The notes beneath the pieces are model-generated. The model did no database searches, was not told where the DNA came from, and worked only from the letters and a program-made list of their open reading frames with translations. 64,000 bases of DNA. Origin: Dallia pectoralis (Eukaryota; Chordata; Actinopteri; Esociformes; Umbridae). Location: contig CM055737.1 in assembly GCA_029465975.1 (NCBI GenBank), positions 21,787,502 to 21,851,501 on the forward strand, read 5' to 3'. The translations under genes and the position numbers were made by a program. Of the stretch, positions 51,901-60,141 are shown piece after piece. The stretch's first letter is position 1; each line of letters starts with the position of its first letter.

Positions 51901-52035
51901 GACAACAAGTGGCTGATGATGTGGCTGAAGAACACCAACGCGACGGTATCGGATGTCCATTGTGCTGACCAATTGGGATGAAGGGCAAACGGCTAAATGA
52001 TCTTCCAATCTTACCCGGCAACTGCATCTCAACAG
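42774..52035 (+). CDS. lgi2: leucine-rich glioma-inactivated family gene, lgi2-like, exons 1-6
   Basis: LGI proteins are secreted neuronal ligands with an N-terminal LRR domain and a C-terminal seven-bladed EAR (epitempin) propeller; they bind ADAM22/23-type receptors at synapses. Exons: 42774-42967, 46828-46899, 49797-49868, 50120-50191, 50508-50578 and 51867-52035, all with GT-AG borders in phase 2 through exon 5. The LRR exons of 72 bp are characteristic. Peptides such as TIICVGTSS (exon 1), SIVNGSLSEI, LLNSNSLTTI, IEGNKIETIS and LPRDLFYDLDS favour LGI2 over LGI1 or LGI3. Three lesions: exon 5 is one base short, exon 6 has an in-frame TGA at 51874-51876, and exon 6 lacks one base near 51967. 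The EAR exons were not found before the window end. Either a recent pseudogene or a real gene with sequence errors. Confidence 0.85.
43098..43440. repeat. minisatellite in lgi2 intron 1, 29-bp unit, left part
   Basis: The unit contains TAATAATGCTGTATTGAGAT followed by AACGTATAG; about 11 copies with a few shortened units. The array is cut at TATTG by LTR element copy C and resumes at 46653. Confidence 0.93.
43441..43829 (+). repeat. 5' LTR of copy C
   Basis: Contains GATATAAGAGGG at about 43,553 and TGTAATAAACCTG at about 43,753. Ends GTCGTGATA, where the 3' LTR has GTCGTGACA. Confidence 0.88.
43793..44308 (+). CDS. LTR-initiated leader ORF of copy C
   Basis: Starts at ACATGGCTTC in the LTR (MASSTLHPSSRDRM), crosses into the interior and reads TVSGFLGGASYSAP and EAHRRTTEQ. 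It stays open for 172 codons, including the acidic/aromatic EEEYRRLRAYFGYEP and a basic stretch RRRPKK. This is the longest readable version of the leader frame in the window. I do not recognise a domain; a reduced gag-like or novel protein are both possible. Confidence 0.45.
   Translation: MASSTLHPSSRDRMRSPQRSQRSQQTVSGFLGGASYSAPKDEAHRRTTEQWDWGKPETPEEEYRRLRAYFGYEPPMQLSGLSTPGPRSLPEEGKRAPRRRPKKVFGGELRRCSGRTAERAPTVLVLQERPPLLRGCRQGRKTPGATATTPAVGRPFSAADDRDRKTPGGVG
44395..46105 (+). repeat. ATGGC tandem arrays of copy C
   Basis: About 25 units of 30 bp (AAGATGGCTGTTGCCGTCAC and variants, MAVAVTPAPK-like) are followed by about 13 near-identical 21-bp units (ACAATGGCTGCCGCATCGCC, MAAASPPT-like) from about 45,155. 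GATGGCCGCCGCC units of varying length come next. A final group of AGATGGCGGACTCT and AGATGGCGGTCTCT units runs from 45,974 to about 46,105. Many one-base indels in the third part destroy any single frame. Confidence 0.93.
46257..46648 (+). repeat. 3' LTR of copy C
   Basis: Direct repeat of 43441-43829 with a handful of small differences near the 3' end. Followed by ACTT and then the resumed minisatellite. Confidence 0.88.
46653..46760. repeat. lgi2 intron 1 minisatellite, right part
   Basis: TATTGAGATAACTGTATTGA continues the unit broken at 43440. It then runs in inverted orientation (AATACAGCATTATTACTATA) between 46676 and 46740, so this end is also an imperfect palindrome. Confidence 0.8.
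46828..46899 (+). CDS. lgi2: lgi2 exon 2 (LRR 1)
   Basis: The acceptor TCTCCTATAG ends at 46827 and the donor GTAAGTAG begins at 46900. It encodes SIVNGSLSEIPEAMFSLMPS followed by LQLL, one 24-residue LRR. Exactly 72 bp, phase 2 in and out, no lesion. Confidence 0.88.
46900..47489 (+). other. lgi2 intron 2, unique part
   Basis: AT-rich sequence of about 0.6 kb before the 27-bp array. No element was recognised. Confidence 0.5.
47490..49672. repeat. minisatellite in lgi2 intron 2, 27-bp unit, about 80 copies
   Basis: The unit contains CTCACTATGTTAATATGTAC followed by CTTGTGC. Because 27 is divisible by three, several frames stay open on both strands for hundreds of codons (plus 47428-49587, minus 47469-48770). 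These are artefacts of periodicity. The first three units carry an extra CACATTCCTC segment. Confidence 0.97.
49797..49868 (+). CDS. lgi2: lgi2 exon 3 (LRR 2)
   Basis: The acceptor CTGTTTAAG ends at 49796 and the donor GTGAGTAT begins at 49869. It encodes LLNSNSLTTIKDDAFYGLPH followed by LEYL after completing the split leucine. 72 bp, intact. Confidence 0.88.
49869..50119 (+). other. lgi2 intron 3
   Basis: A 251-bp intron ending in CTTAATTACAG. A 91-codon minus-strand frame across it is chance. Confidence 0.7.
50120..50191 (+). CDS. lgi2: lgi2 exon 4 (LRR 3)
   Basis: The acceptor TAATTACAG ends at 50119 and the donor GTAAGTCA begins at 50192. It encodes FIEGNKIETISKNALRGLRD followed by VTHL. 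IEGNKIETIS is the strongest lgi2-type signature. 72 bp, intact. Confidence 0.9.
50508..50578 (+). CDS. lgi2: lgi2 exon 5 (LRR 4), one base short
   Basis: The acceptor CTCTCACAG ends at 50507 and the donor GTGAGTTA begins at 50579. The frame reads SLANNKMKSLPRDLFYDLDS and then, through GACTCCTGTTAGAG, Cys-stop. The family needs DSL(L/I)EL here and the exon needs 72 bp, so one base is missing in the GACTCC-TGTTAG stretch. A C-run shortening, from sequencing or mutation, is the simplest reading. Confidence 0.85.
51036..51348 (+). mobile_element. LINE 3' end (copy 2), in lgi2 intron 5
   Basis: Encodes STSKSEAMTLSRKPVECQ, then RWFGHLVRMPPGRLPREVF, then REREVWGPLLELL-type text and ends GGTTGAAGATGAGA. 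It is the same family as 22720-23134, and the final 200 bp are nearly identical between the two copies. 5'-truncated, as usual for LINEs. Confidence 0.75.
51435..51838. repeat. minisatellite in lgi2 intron 5, 44-45-bp unit, about 9 copies
   Basis: The unit contains TACTGTGACTTTAGCTCCGC followed by CTTCTAAGTGATCACATGCTCCAT, with alternating ACGTACTACAT and ACATGCTCCAT ends. It stops about 28 bp before the exon 6 acceptor, so branch point and polypyrimidine tract lie in the remaining short stretch. Confidence 0.94.
51867..52035 (+). CDS. lgi2: lgi2 exon 6 (LRR C-cap) with stop and frameshift
   Basis: The acceptor CACCTTGTAAG ends at 51866. The donor GTTATT at 52036 is weak. Expected LDLRGN is read as L-D-L-stop-G-N: TGA at 51874-51876 occupies the arginine codon, consistent with CGA to TGA. 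The LRRCT follows: FQCDCDNKWLMMWLKNTNAT, then VSDVHCA. One base is then missing at GACCAATTGGG, after which MKGKRLNDLPILPGNCIST continues to the donor in the other frame. The exon is 169 bp. Confidence 0.82.
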
Positions 52036-52896
52036 GTTATTTCATTTACTACCTGCACACTGATTTACCTGTGCCAACCTGTATCATCATTTCTCCACAC
52101 CAAATGTGTTTGTGAATGTGGGTCTTGAAGGGAATTCAAAAACATTGTTACATTTGTTTTATAGTTATTTATCCGGACGTGCAATGCAGAAGATTACATT
52201 ACTGTAAAATGCCCTGCTGAATTCTTTATGTGATGGGGCTATTTCGTTTGACATAGGTCTTTTTTTAAATCAATGCCATTATGAATTAGTTTAACCAAAA
52301 ACTGTCACCTCCTAAACAACATGATAATCCACAAACAAATTGTTAATTGACAAGAGAAAAACATCACAGTAGGCAAACTTGATCCCGATTAAAATAATTT
52401 AATTTGAATTTAAGAGGGCAGTGAATAAGCACAGAGAAGATATCAAGATCTGAATTGACACTGTATGGATGATTGGTCAATTGATTGACAACCCTTTCTC
52501 CAATCTCATACACTGTTTTAGAACAAAAGCTGAATGACACAATAATCAGAAAGGAGAAGGTACTAAAATACTGAAAACACACGTGCCAAACATTTTAATT
52601 ATCTTATTATCGTATTATTAGCGTATTATCTTATTGCAACTATCATAGATTACCATAAACCATAAACCTGAACCAGTTACATTAGTTCTGTCAGGAGGAA
52701 TGGGACAACATCCACAAAACCTATTTTGGAATGCTTGCCAAAGGCTACCCGAAATGGCAATGCTATCAAATACTAATTTAGTGCTTGTAAACATCTGACC
52801 CACTGGGAATGTGATAAAAGCAAAGCAAATACGTTTATTTATAGAGCACAATTTATGCATAAAAGCAATTCAATGTGCTTTACAAATTAATAAATT
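52036..52896 (+). other. lgi2 intron 6 or downstream flank
   Basis: No EAR-repeat exon was recognised here or anywhere up to 64,000. The sequence is AT-rich and otherwise unassigned. Confidence 0.4.
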
Positions 52897-53171
52897 AATT
52901 GTTTACTGCACAGCCTGTTCTACCAAGGCCCACAAATGGCCCCAACAGGTTTTATAAAGGGTATTAAGAACCTTTCACCAAATGGAGTAAAATGTATATA
53001 GAACCTTTTCTCCAATTGAGTCATGTATGCCATGTCATAGCAATTATCCTGTCAATACATCCATCAAAATCATAAAAAGTTATTTAGAACTCATCAGGTC
53101 TTTATAACCTAGGCGTAAAGTCTATAGATCTCTACTTTTATATTTATTCTCGATGGATTACAGTTTCCCCA
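52897..53171. other. dispersed seed sequence of the 58-bp array
   Basis: Position 52,900 has one divergent unit (TGCACAGCCTGTTCTACCAA followed by GGCCC) and then ACAGGTTTTATAAAGGGTAT. Similar text ends the array at 53,880-53,930. The segment appears to be a single-copy ancestor of the array. Confidence 0.5.
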
Positions 53172-53895
53172 AAACTATTTACTGCACAGCCTGTTCTACC
53201 AAGGGCACCAGAGGGTCCCAACAGGTTTAAACTGTTTACTGTACAGCCGGTTCTACCAAGGTCCCAACAGGTTTAAACTGTTTACTGTACAGCCTGTTCT
53301 ACCAAGGCCCCCAAAGGGTCCCAACAGGTTTAAAACTGTTTACTGTGCAGCCTGTTCTACCAAGGCCCCCAAAGGGTCCCAACAGGTTTAAAACTGTTTA
53401 ATGCACAGCCTGTTCTACCAAGGCCCCAAAGGGTCCCAACAGGTGTAAAACTGTTTAATGCACAGCCTGTTCTACCAAGGCCCCAAAGGGTCCCAACAGG
53501 TGTAAAACTGTTTAATGCACAGCCTGTTCTACCAAGGCCCCAAAGGGTCCCAACAGGTGTAAAACTGTTTAATGCACAGCCTGTTCTACCAAGGCCCCCA
53601 AAGGGTCCCAACAGGTGTAAAACTGTTTAATGCACAGCCTGTTCTACCAAGGCCCCCAAAGGGTCCCAACAGGTGTAAAACTGTTTAATGCACAGCCTGT
53701 TCTACCAAGGCCCCCAAAGGGTCCCAACAGGTGTAAAACTGTTTAATGCACAGCCTGTTCTACCAAGGCCCCCAAAGGGTCCCAACAGGTGTAAAACTGT
53801 TTAATGCACAGCCTGTTCTACCAAGGCCCCAAAGGGTCCTAACAGGTGTAAAACTGTTTAATGCACAGCCTGTTCTACCAGGGCACCAGAGGATC
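53172..53895. repeat. minisatellite, 58-bp unit, about 12 copies
   Basis: The unit contains CACAGCCTGTTCTACCAAGG, CCCCCAAAGGGTCCCAACAG and GTGTAAAACTGTTTAATG. Variation is mainly in the length of the C run. Confidence 0.95.
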
Positions 53896-54107
53896 CCAAC
53901 AGGTTTTATTAAAAAGGTATTTAGGACCACTAATAACGCTGACATCATAAAATAAAAATAGAATAAGAACGAAATAAAAAAACATAAAACAGTGCTCCAG
54001 TCATAAGCATGTGAAAAACATTTTGTAACCTGGCTTTAAAAATGGATACATATTGGGCACGTCTAAGATATTCTGGTAGTTTATTCCAGTTGCATGCAGC
54101 GTAACGT

Positions 54108-54300
54108 CTCCGGTTACGTATGTAACCTTAGTTCCCTGAGGGGAACGAGACGCTGCGTGAAAACGCTATGGGAACGCTCTGCATGAGTGCGTCATGAAGC
54201 ACATGTGTAATCAGTCCAATGGCGTGACGGAACGTCACAGACGGGTGACGTCGCGACCAGGAAGTCATGTGCACCTAATTACCGGCACCTTCAGTTTCTG
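54108..54300. repeat. left inverted terminal repeat of the DIRS element
   Basis: Outer extension AACGTCTCCGGTTACGTATG through GAGGGGAACGAGACGC, then the segment shared in inverted form with 59130-59273. The outer extension has no partner at the right end but is complementary to 54347-54405. Confidence 0.82.
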
Positions 54301-54344
54301 ATGGGCTGGAACAAGTGCCAAGGGCATGCTGGGAGAGAGCACAG

Positions 54345-54450
54345 ACACGCAGCGTCTCGTTCCCCTCAGGGAACTAAAGGTTACATACGTGGCCGGAGAC
54401 GTTGCCTATCAGGGAACTCTCGAGCTGCGTGGAAACGCTATGGGAACGCC
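54345..54450. other. internal complementary region (ICR) of the DIRS element
   Basis: CGCAGCGTCTCGTTCCCCTC through CGGAGACGTT is the reverse complement of the left outer end (about 54110-54165). CGAGCTGCGTGGAAACGCTA and TGGGAACG match the right outer end read on the minus strand. In DIRS elements this region templates the closing of the ends. Confidence 0.8.
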
Positions 54451-54469
54451 ACTACCCCTTCGCCATATT

Positions 54470-55430
54470 TAGCAAGTGTCCGCCATGTGAAGTCAGCGCA
54501 CATCTGACGAAAGCACCTGCGCCCCTGGCGTGGAGCCAAAGTCAAGCTGGTAAAATCTCACGAACGTGTGCGGTGAGGACCAGCCTGCCGCAACACAGAC
54601 GTCATGTAGAGACACTTTGCCTGACAAAAGGGCTTTTGAAGCCGCCTATACTCCTGGTCGAGTGGGCTCCCGAACAGCCAAGGGTGAAGGCTGACCAGCC
54701 GACTCGTAAACCGCAAGTGAGATGGCCTCAACCACCCACTTGCTCATCCTCTGCTTAGACCACAGGGACCCCCTCTCTTGGGTGGTCCAAAGCACACGAA
54801 CAGCTGTTCGGACAGCCTCCACAGGGCAGTTCTGTGGACGTAGGGCGTTTCCAGGCCCTCACCGGGCAGAGGAGGTTATGCTTCTGGTCCGACGTCAAAA
54901 AGGAGGAGGGGCAGAAGGCTTGTAGCACAATAGGCCCAACGATGTTAGTTGGGACCTTGGGACATACCCGGGTGAAGGTAGTAGAAACGCCTTGACCATA
55001 CCGGGTGAGAAGTCAGCAAGAGGGCGCCACCGACAGCTTGCATATCACCAATCCTCTTCAGAGAAGAGATGCAAGTAAGAAGACCGTCTTGAGGGTCACG
55101 AACTTGTCAGGGACCTCCTCAATGGGCTCAAACGAGCACGGAGAGGCCTTCTAGTACAATAGCCAGGTCCCAGGATGGCACCCCATGCCGGCTGCTGGCC
55201 CTCCAGCCTCCGGGCGCCACGGACGTGATACCAGTGGGTGTCTCCCCAGAGAAACCCCATTTAGAGGGACATGGCATGCGGACAAAGCCGCCACATACAC
55301 CTTCAGTGTGGATGGGGATAGACCTGTAGAGAGCGATGCTGCAGGAACTCCAGTACTGCAAACACTGGGCAGTTAACTGGGTCCACCTGCCGTTCTCTAC
55401 ACCACGAGGTGAACAGTTTCCACCTGGCGG
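54470..55430 (-). pseudogene. DIRS tyrosine recombinase
   Basis: Minus-strand text in several frames follows the family order: WDLAIVLEGLSVLV near 55,150, LKRIGDMQA-type text near 55,035, CPVRA near 54,860, SKWVVEAI near 54,720 and the C-terminal SSPHTFVRFYQLDF near 54,560 containing the tyrosine expected as nucleophile. At least four frame changes are needed, so no intact enzyme is encoded. Confidence 0.72.
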
Positions 55431-55516
55431 CATACGCCTTCCTTGTGGCTGGAGCTCTGGGTGAAGGATGGTCTCAACGACCAGTCGAGAGACCTGAAAT
55501 TAAGAGGCGGGCCCCC

Positions 55517-57272
55517 TCAGAGGCCACAGGGGCCCATAGTTTCCACAGCTCTCGGCGTGGGGTGAAGGATGACCCCATGCGCCTGGGAAAGCAGGTCCCT
55601 CCTTCGGAATCTCAGCGGAGAGCAGGCGAGAGATATTAGGTCCGCAAACCATACTCGGGCCGGCCAGTACGGTGCTACAAGCAGTAGACTGACCCGCTCC
55701 TGACGGATCCTCTCCAGAACTCCTGGGAGCAGAGCAACCGGGAAAGCGTACAGGCGTGACCTCGGCCATGCCTGCACCATGGGGCTGGATGAGTCCAGCG
55801 AAAACCACAGAGGACAGTGTGACGTCTCTCTGGACGCAAATAGGTCCACTTCGGCCCTACCGAAGTGCGACCAAAGGAGCTCCACCACCTCGGGATGGAG
55901 TCTCCACTCCCCGGGGCCTCGGCCCTGTCTCGACAGGGTGTCTGCCCCCTGATTTAGGTACCCAGGGATAAAAATGGCCCTTAAAGAAAGGAGCTTCCGT
56001 GGGACCACAGAAGGACCTGGCGGGCCAGATTGTAAAGTGGGCGTGAGCGCAGACCCCCCTGGTGGTTGATGTAAAAAATCACCGATGTGTTGTCCGACCG
56101 GACAAGAACATGATGACCCCTTAGGTCTGGGAGGAAGTGCTTCAGAGCCTGGTAAACTGCCAGCATCTCTAGCCAATTTATGTGCCATGATAGCTGATGG
56201 CCCCGCCAGAGCCCTTGAGCTGGGCGACCACTCATGATCGCCCCCCAGCCGGTGAGGGAGGCATCCGTCGTTAGCGTAACACGACGACAAGGAGCTCCCA
56301 ACACGGGACCCTGGGTTAGGAAAACCAAGGCTTCCTCCACATGACCAGCGTGCGGAGACAACGCCGCATAACAGTGATCATGCGGAACTGGTTTCCCCTC
56401 GGGGAGAACCCCTTGGTTCTGAGCCACCACTGTAACGGTCTCATGAACAGCAGGCCGCAAGGAATAACGTTGGACGCTGCTGCCAGCAGACCCAACAGTC
56501 TCTGAAACTGTTTCACAGTGAGTGACTGGCCTAGCCTCACCTGCTCGACGGCAGCAAGGATTGACGCCACCCGTGCAGGAGACAGATGTGCCCGCATCGT
56601 GGTCGAATCCCAGACTACGCCCAGGAAAGTGGTCACCTGTACCGGCGACAGCACACTCTTCCCAGCATTGAGCCTCAACCCCAGTTTGTTGATGTGAGCC
56701 AGAAAGACATCTCGATGCCGAACCGCTAGATGCTCCGACGGAGCCAGAATCAACCAATCGTCGATGTAATTGAGGATGCGTATGCCCTGGAGCGCAACGG
56801 CGCCAGGGCAGCGTCTATACATCTCGTGAACGTACGGGAGAGAGTGCTAGCCAAACGGAAGAACCCGATACTGGTACGCTTCGCCCCAAAAAGCGAACCT
56901 CAGGAACTTCCTGTGTTGTGGAAGGATGGAGATGTGAAAATAGGCGTCCTTCAGATCTATCGTGACAAACCAGTCCTCGGACCTGATCTGTGATACGATC
57001 TGTTTGAGAGTGAGCATTTTGAAGCTGAGTCTCCGACCGTCTGATTCAACAGACGTAGGTCTAAAATAGGACGCAACCCCCCCATCCTTCTTGGGAACAA
57101 CGAAGTACCGGCTGTACCAGCCCGACTCCCTGCTGAGAGGAAGAACTCGTTCTATAGCCCCTTTTAGCAGGAGTCTGTACCTCCTGCTCCAGTACCAGAG
57201 CCTGCTCTGGGCCCACCACTGTGGGCAGGACCCCATTGAAACGAGGCGGATGCGTCCTGAATTGGATGGCAT
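55517..57272 (-). pseudogene. DIRS reverse transcriptase-RNase H
   Basis: RT motifs run from right to left: YFVVPKKDGG near 57,090, VTIDLKDAYFHI near 56,960 and LNYIDDWLIL (the YxDD active site) near 56,770. RNase H follows: TLTTDASLTGWGA near 56,270, INWLEMLAVYQAL near 56,180, VRSDNTSVIFYINHQGG near 56,080 and ADTLSRQ near 55,935. Three overlapping frames (56847-57272, 56316-56822 and 55517-56290 or 55981-56757) carry the parts, so there are two or more frameshifts. Catalytic residues themselves appear retained. Confidence 0.85.
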
Positions 57273-57284
57273 ACCCGCTCTCGA

Positions 57285-58700
57285 TTATCCGCAGGACCCA
57301 CTGAGATATATTGCAGGGTCTTCCACTCTGCCAGAAAATCTACTAGGTACCAGCCTCTCGAGGCTGGCCTCTGGAGTAACAGGTACTGCAGACACAGTGC
57401 CCTGTAACAGCGCACTGGCAGGGAACAACTGGTCCGACAGTTCTGGCCCCCTCCTCGGAGGAGGCGAGCGCCCCTCGGGGAAAACGCTCGCCCAGGCCAC
57501 CCGCTGAGGGCACCAGGAGGAGCTCACTACTCCCCTGGTGGGGACCACCCCCAGCGGTTTGACCCCCTGTCAGGTCTCTTAGACAAAGCCTTCTTGGGTG
57601 TAGCGACAGGCCTCGGAACTGCCCTACCCCTCGAAGGCCCCGCCTGTGAGCGCCGCCCCCGGCCCACTCATCGTGTGGGGGCGCCCGAGTAGCGACACTC
57701 ACTCTCTGCTGCGCTCGGTGTGCCGTGCTCGGCCCGGGCGGGGGCTGCCCCGTCCGACAGCCCCGCGACGCGGCTACGACGGGGGAGAAATTTCTGGAAG
57801 GCAGCCGCCTGCCTTCTCTCCTCCTGAAACCTCTCGACGACCGAGCCAATAGCAGGGCCAAAGAGGCCGTCGGGAAAGAGGCGCGTCCAGAAGGAAGGCT
57901 TTCTCCTACCTCATATCAGAGAGGCTCAGCCAGAGATGCCTCTCCGTAGCCACCAAGGCTGCCATAGCACGGCCCACTGATTTGGCCGTCTCCTTAGTGG
58001 CACGAAGAGACAAATCCGCCCGCCTGACGAAGTTCTCGAACCTCATCAGGACTTACAGTCTCCCCCTGAGCCCCGTCGCTAAGCAGCTCTGCCAGATATG
58101 CCTGTAGAATAGACATAGTATGCAGGCAGGAAGCTGCCTGACCCGCCGCCGAATAGCTTTGCCCACCAGCGCCGAAGTAGTCTTCAACGCCTTGAGGGCA
58201 ATGCCGGTGTCCTCAGAGACGATGCCGCGGGAGATAAATGGCTCGCCAGTATCTCCTCCGCGACCGGCATCGGTCCGTACCCATGAACATTAGCCTCGGC
58301 AACATTCGATACATATGAGTCCGCGGATTAAACACCCGGGACGACACCGGCTTTTCCAGGACTGCGACACCTCAGTGTGGAGGTCCGGGAAGAAAGGCAA
58401 ACACCGGCGAGGAGGTAAAGCACGGAGGGCAAGAATCGTTCATTCAACTTTACTAGTTGAAGCAGACTCCTGCCTGTCAGCCGGCCACTCGATGTTGAGC
58501 TTTCCCACAGCTCGGTGAGTACCTCCAGCAGCTCCTCGTTCGCAGGTGACTGACCCAACAATTCAGCCTCCGCCTCGAGGTTTTCAACCTCCATTTCTCC
58601 AGAACTGACGGCTGAGAAAAGGTGCCTCACCCAGGGCGGAAGAAACCCGCGCGGGTGCTTCGAACCCCGAGCCGAGGCACTGGCTCTAGCAGACGAGGAC
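57285..58700 (-). pseudogene. DIRS gag-like region
   Basis: Minus-strand frames 57343-57861 and 58328-58630 (for example LLGQSPANEELLEVLTELWE) hold a hydrophilic, arginine- and proline-rich sequence upstream of the RT, where DIRS elements have their gag-like ORF. The pieces are in different frames and no zinc knuckle was recognised. Confidence 0.55.
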
Positions 58701-59129
58701 CGAGAAAATGCAGAAGCCGTCTCGGAACCGCATGCTAGATCCGCCTTGCGAACCCCACGACGTCAGTCGGCGCGTGCCTCGGCAGCGGCGGGACCTGAAC
58801 CGTGGGGAACGCGAACCGAGCCGCTTTCCTGAAAGCGCTACCAGGCGAGAGCGGTGTGCGGATGGCGAGACGGTCGCCAATGCTTACAGCTAGCCTCTTC
58901 CAAGGCTAGCTGGGCATGCTCCTCTCCCAAACAAACTACGCACAGAACATGTGTGTCCCGGCCCGTGAGAGCGGTTTGCAGGGAGAAGCACAGTGTCTGA
59001 AACGCCGCACGGTTGCCATAATCGCAGTGAGCTCTTGTACATAAATGCTAAGAAAATTTCTGAATTAACAACGTAATAGCAGAAACCCGCGAGGACTGTC
59101 ACAACATGCACTTGCTGAAGCAACAAAAA

Positions 59130-59288
59130 CTGAAGGGGGCCGGTAATTAGGGTGCTTTTATGACTTCCTGGTCGCGACGCCACCGTCTGTGACGTTCCGG
59201 CCACGCCATTGGACTGATTACACATGTGCTTCATGACGCACTCACGCAGAGCGGTTCCCATAGCGTTTCACGCAGCTCGAAGTTCTGA
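59130..59288. repeat. right inverted terminal repeat of the DIRS element
   Basis: GGTAATTAGGGTGCTTTTAT through CAGCTCGAAGTTCTGA is the inverted, mildly diverged counterpart of 54150-54300. Confidence 0.82.
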
Positions 59289-59499
59289 GCTTCACCATGT
59301 TTAGTTTTGACTCTGGGCTCTACTAGCGGTCCTGAGTTCAATGATCTACGAGCCCTGCTTAATTAAAATCTTAAAACATTTTAGAAATGTATTCAGGGCC
59401 CAAACCATTCAATGATTAATCGACTAAAAACATTTTTATAATTTTAAGATTTCTGAACATAGACACAGAACATTTACTAGATTGCACAGCGTTCCGAAT

Positions 59500-59641
59500 G
59501 ATTATGCAAATTATATTTTACACAGATTTTCCTTCGAAAAAGTCGATGCAAATGACTTTCAGTATAATTGTCACCAACCCTTAAGGTATAAATTGCAATT
59601 TTATTGAGCAGATACCCAATGAAAACTGCATTTTTTTCAAA
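59500..59641. repeat. dispersed repeat with octamer-like motifs, cut by a gap
   Basis: ATTATGCAAATTATATTTTA through GCATTTTTTTCAAA matches 25,436-25,570, with ATGCAAAT occurring twice in each copy. The N run removes the continuation. Confidence 0.6.
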
Positions 59642-60141
59642 NNNNNNNNNNNNNNNNNNNNNNNNNNNNNNNNNNNNNNNNNNNNNNNNNNNNNNNNNNN
59701 NNNNNNNNNNNNNNNNNNNNNNNNNNNNNNNNNNNNNNNNNNNNNNNNNNNNNNNNNNNNNNNNNNNNNNNNNNNNNNNNNNNNNNNNNNNNNNNNNNNN
59801 NNNNNNNNNNNNNNNNNNNNNNNNNNNNNNNNNNNNNNNNNNNNNNNNNNNNNNNNNNNNNNNNNNNNNNNNNNNNNNNNNNNNNNNNNNNNNNNNNNNN
59901 NNNNNNNNNNNNNNNNNNNNNNNNNNNNNNNNNNNNNNNNNNNNNNNNNNNNNNNNNNNNNNNNNNNNNNNNNNNNNNNNNNNNNNNNNNNNNNNNNNNN
60001 NNNNNNNNNNNNNNNNNNNNNNNNNNNNNNNNNNNNNNNNNNNNNNNNNNNNNNNNNNNNNNNNNNNNNNNNNNNNNNNNNNNNNNNNNNNNNNNNNNNN
60101 NNNNNNNNNNNNNNNNNNNNNNNNNNNNNNNNNNNNNNNNN
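59642..60141. other. assembly gap (500 N)
   Basis: Fixed-size placeholder between the dispersed repeat and the following minisatellite. The array probably extends into it. Confidence 0.99.

Larger units (their letters stand above)
54108..59288 (-). mobile_element. DIRS-type tyrosine-recombinase retrotransposon, nearly full length
   Basis: Order on the minus strand: gag-like region, RT-RNase H, tyrosine recombinase. The ends form inverted repeats (about 54150-54300 and 59130-59273) with GTGTAATCAGTCCAATGGCG, CGCGACCAGGAAGTCAT and ATTACCGGC in opposite orientation. An internal complementary region at 54345-54450 joins sequence complementary to the left outer end with sequence matching the right outer end. 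This ITR/ICR layout and the tyrosine recombinase in place of integrase define DIRS elements, which replicate through circular intermediates and make no target duplication. Multiple frame breaks indicate an inactive or error-containing copy. Confidence 0.9.
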
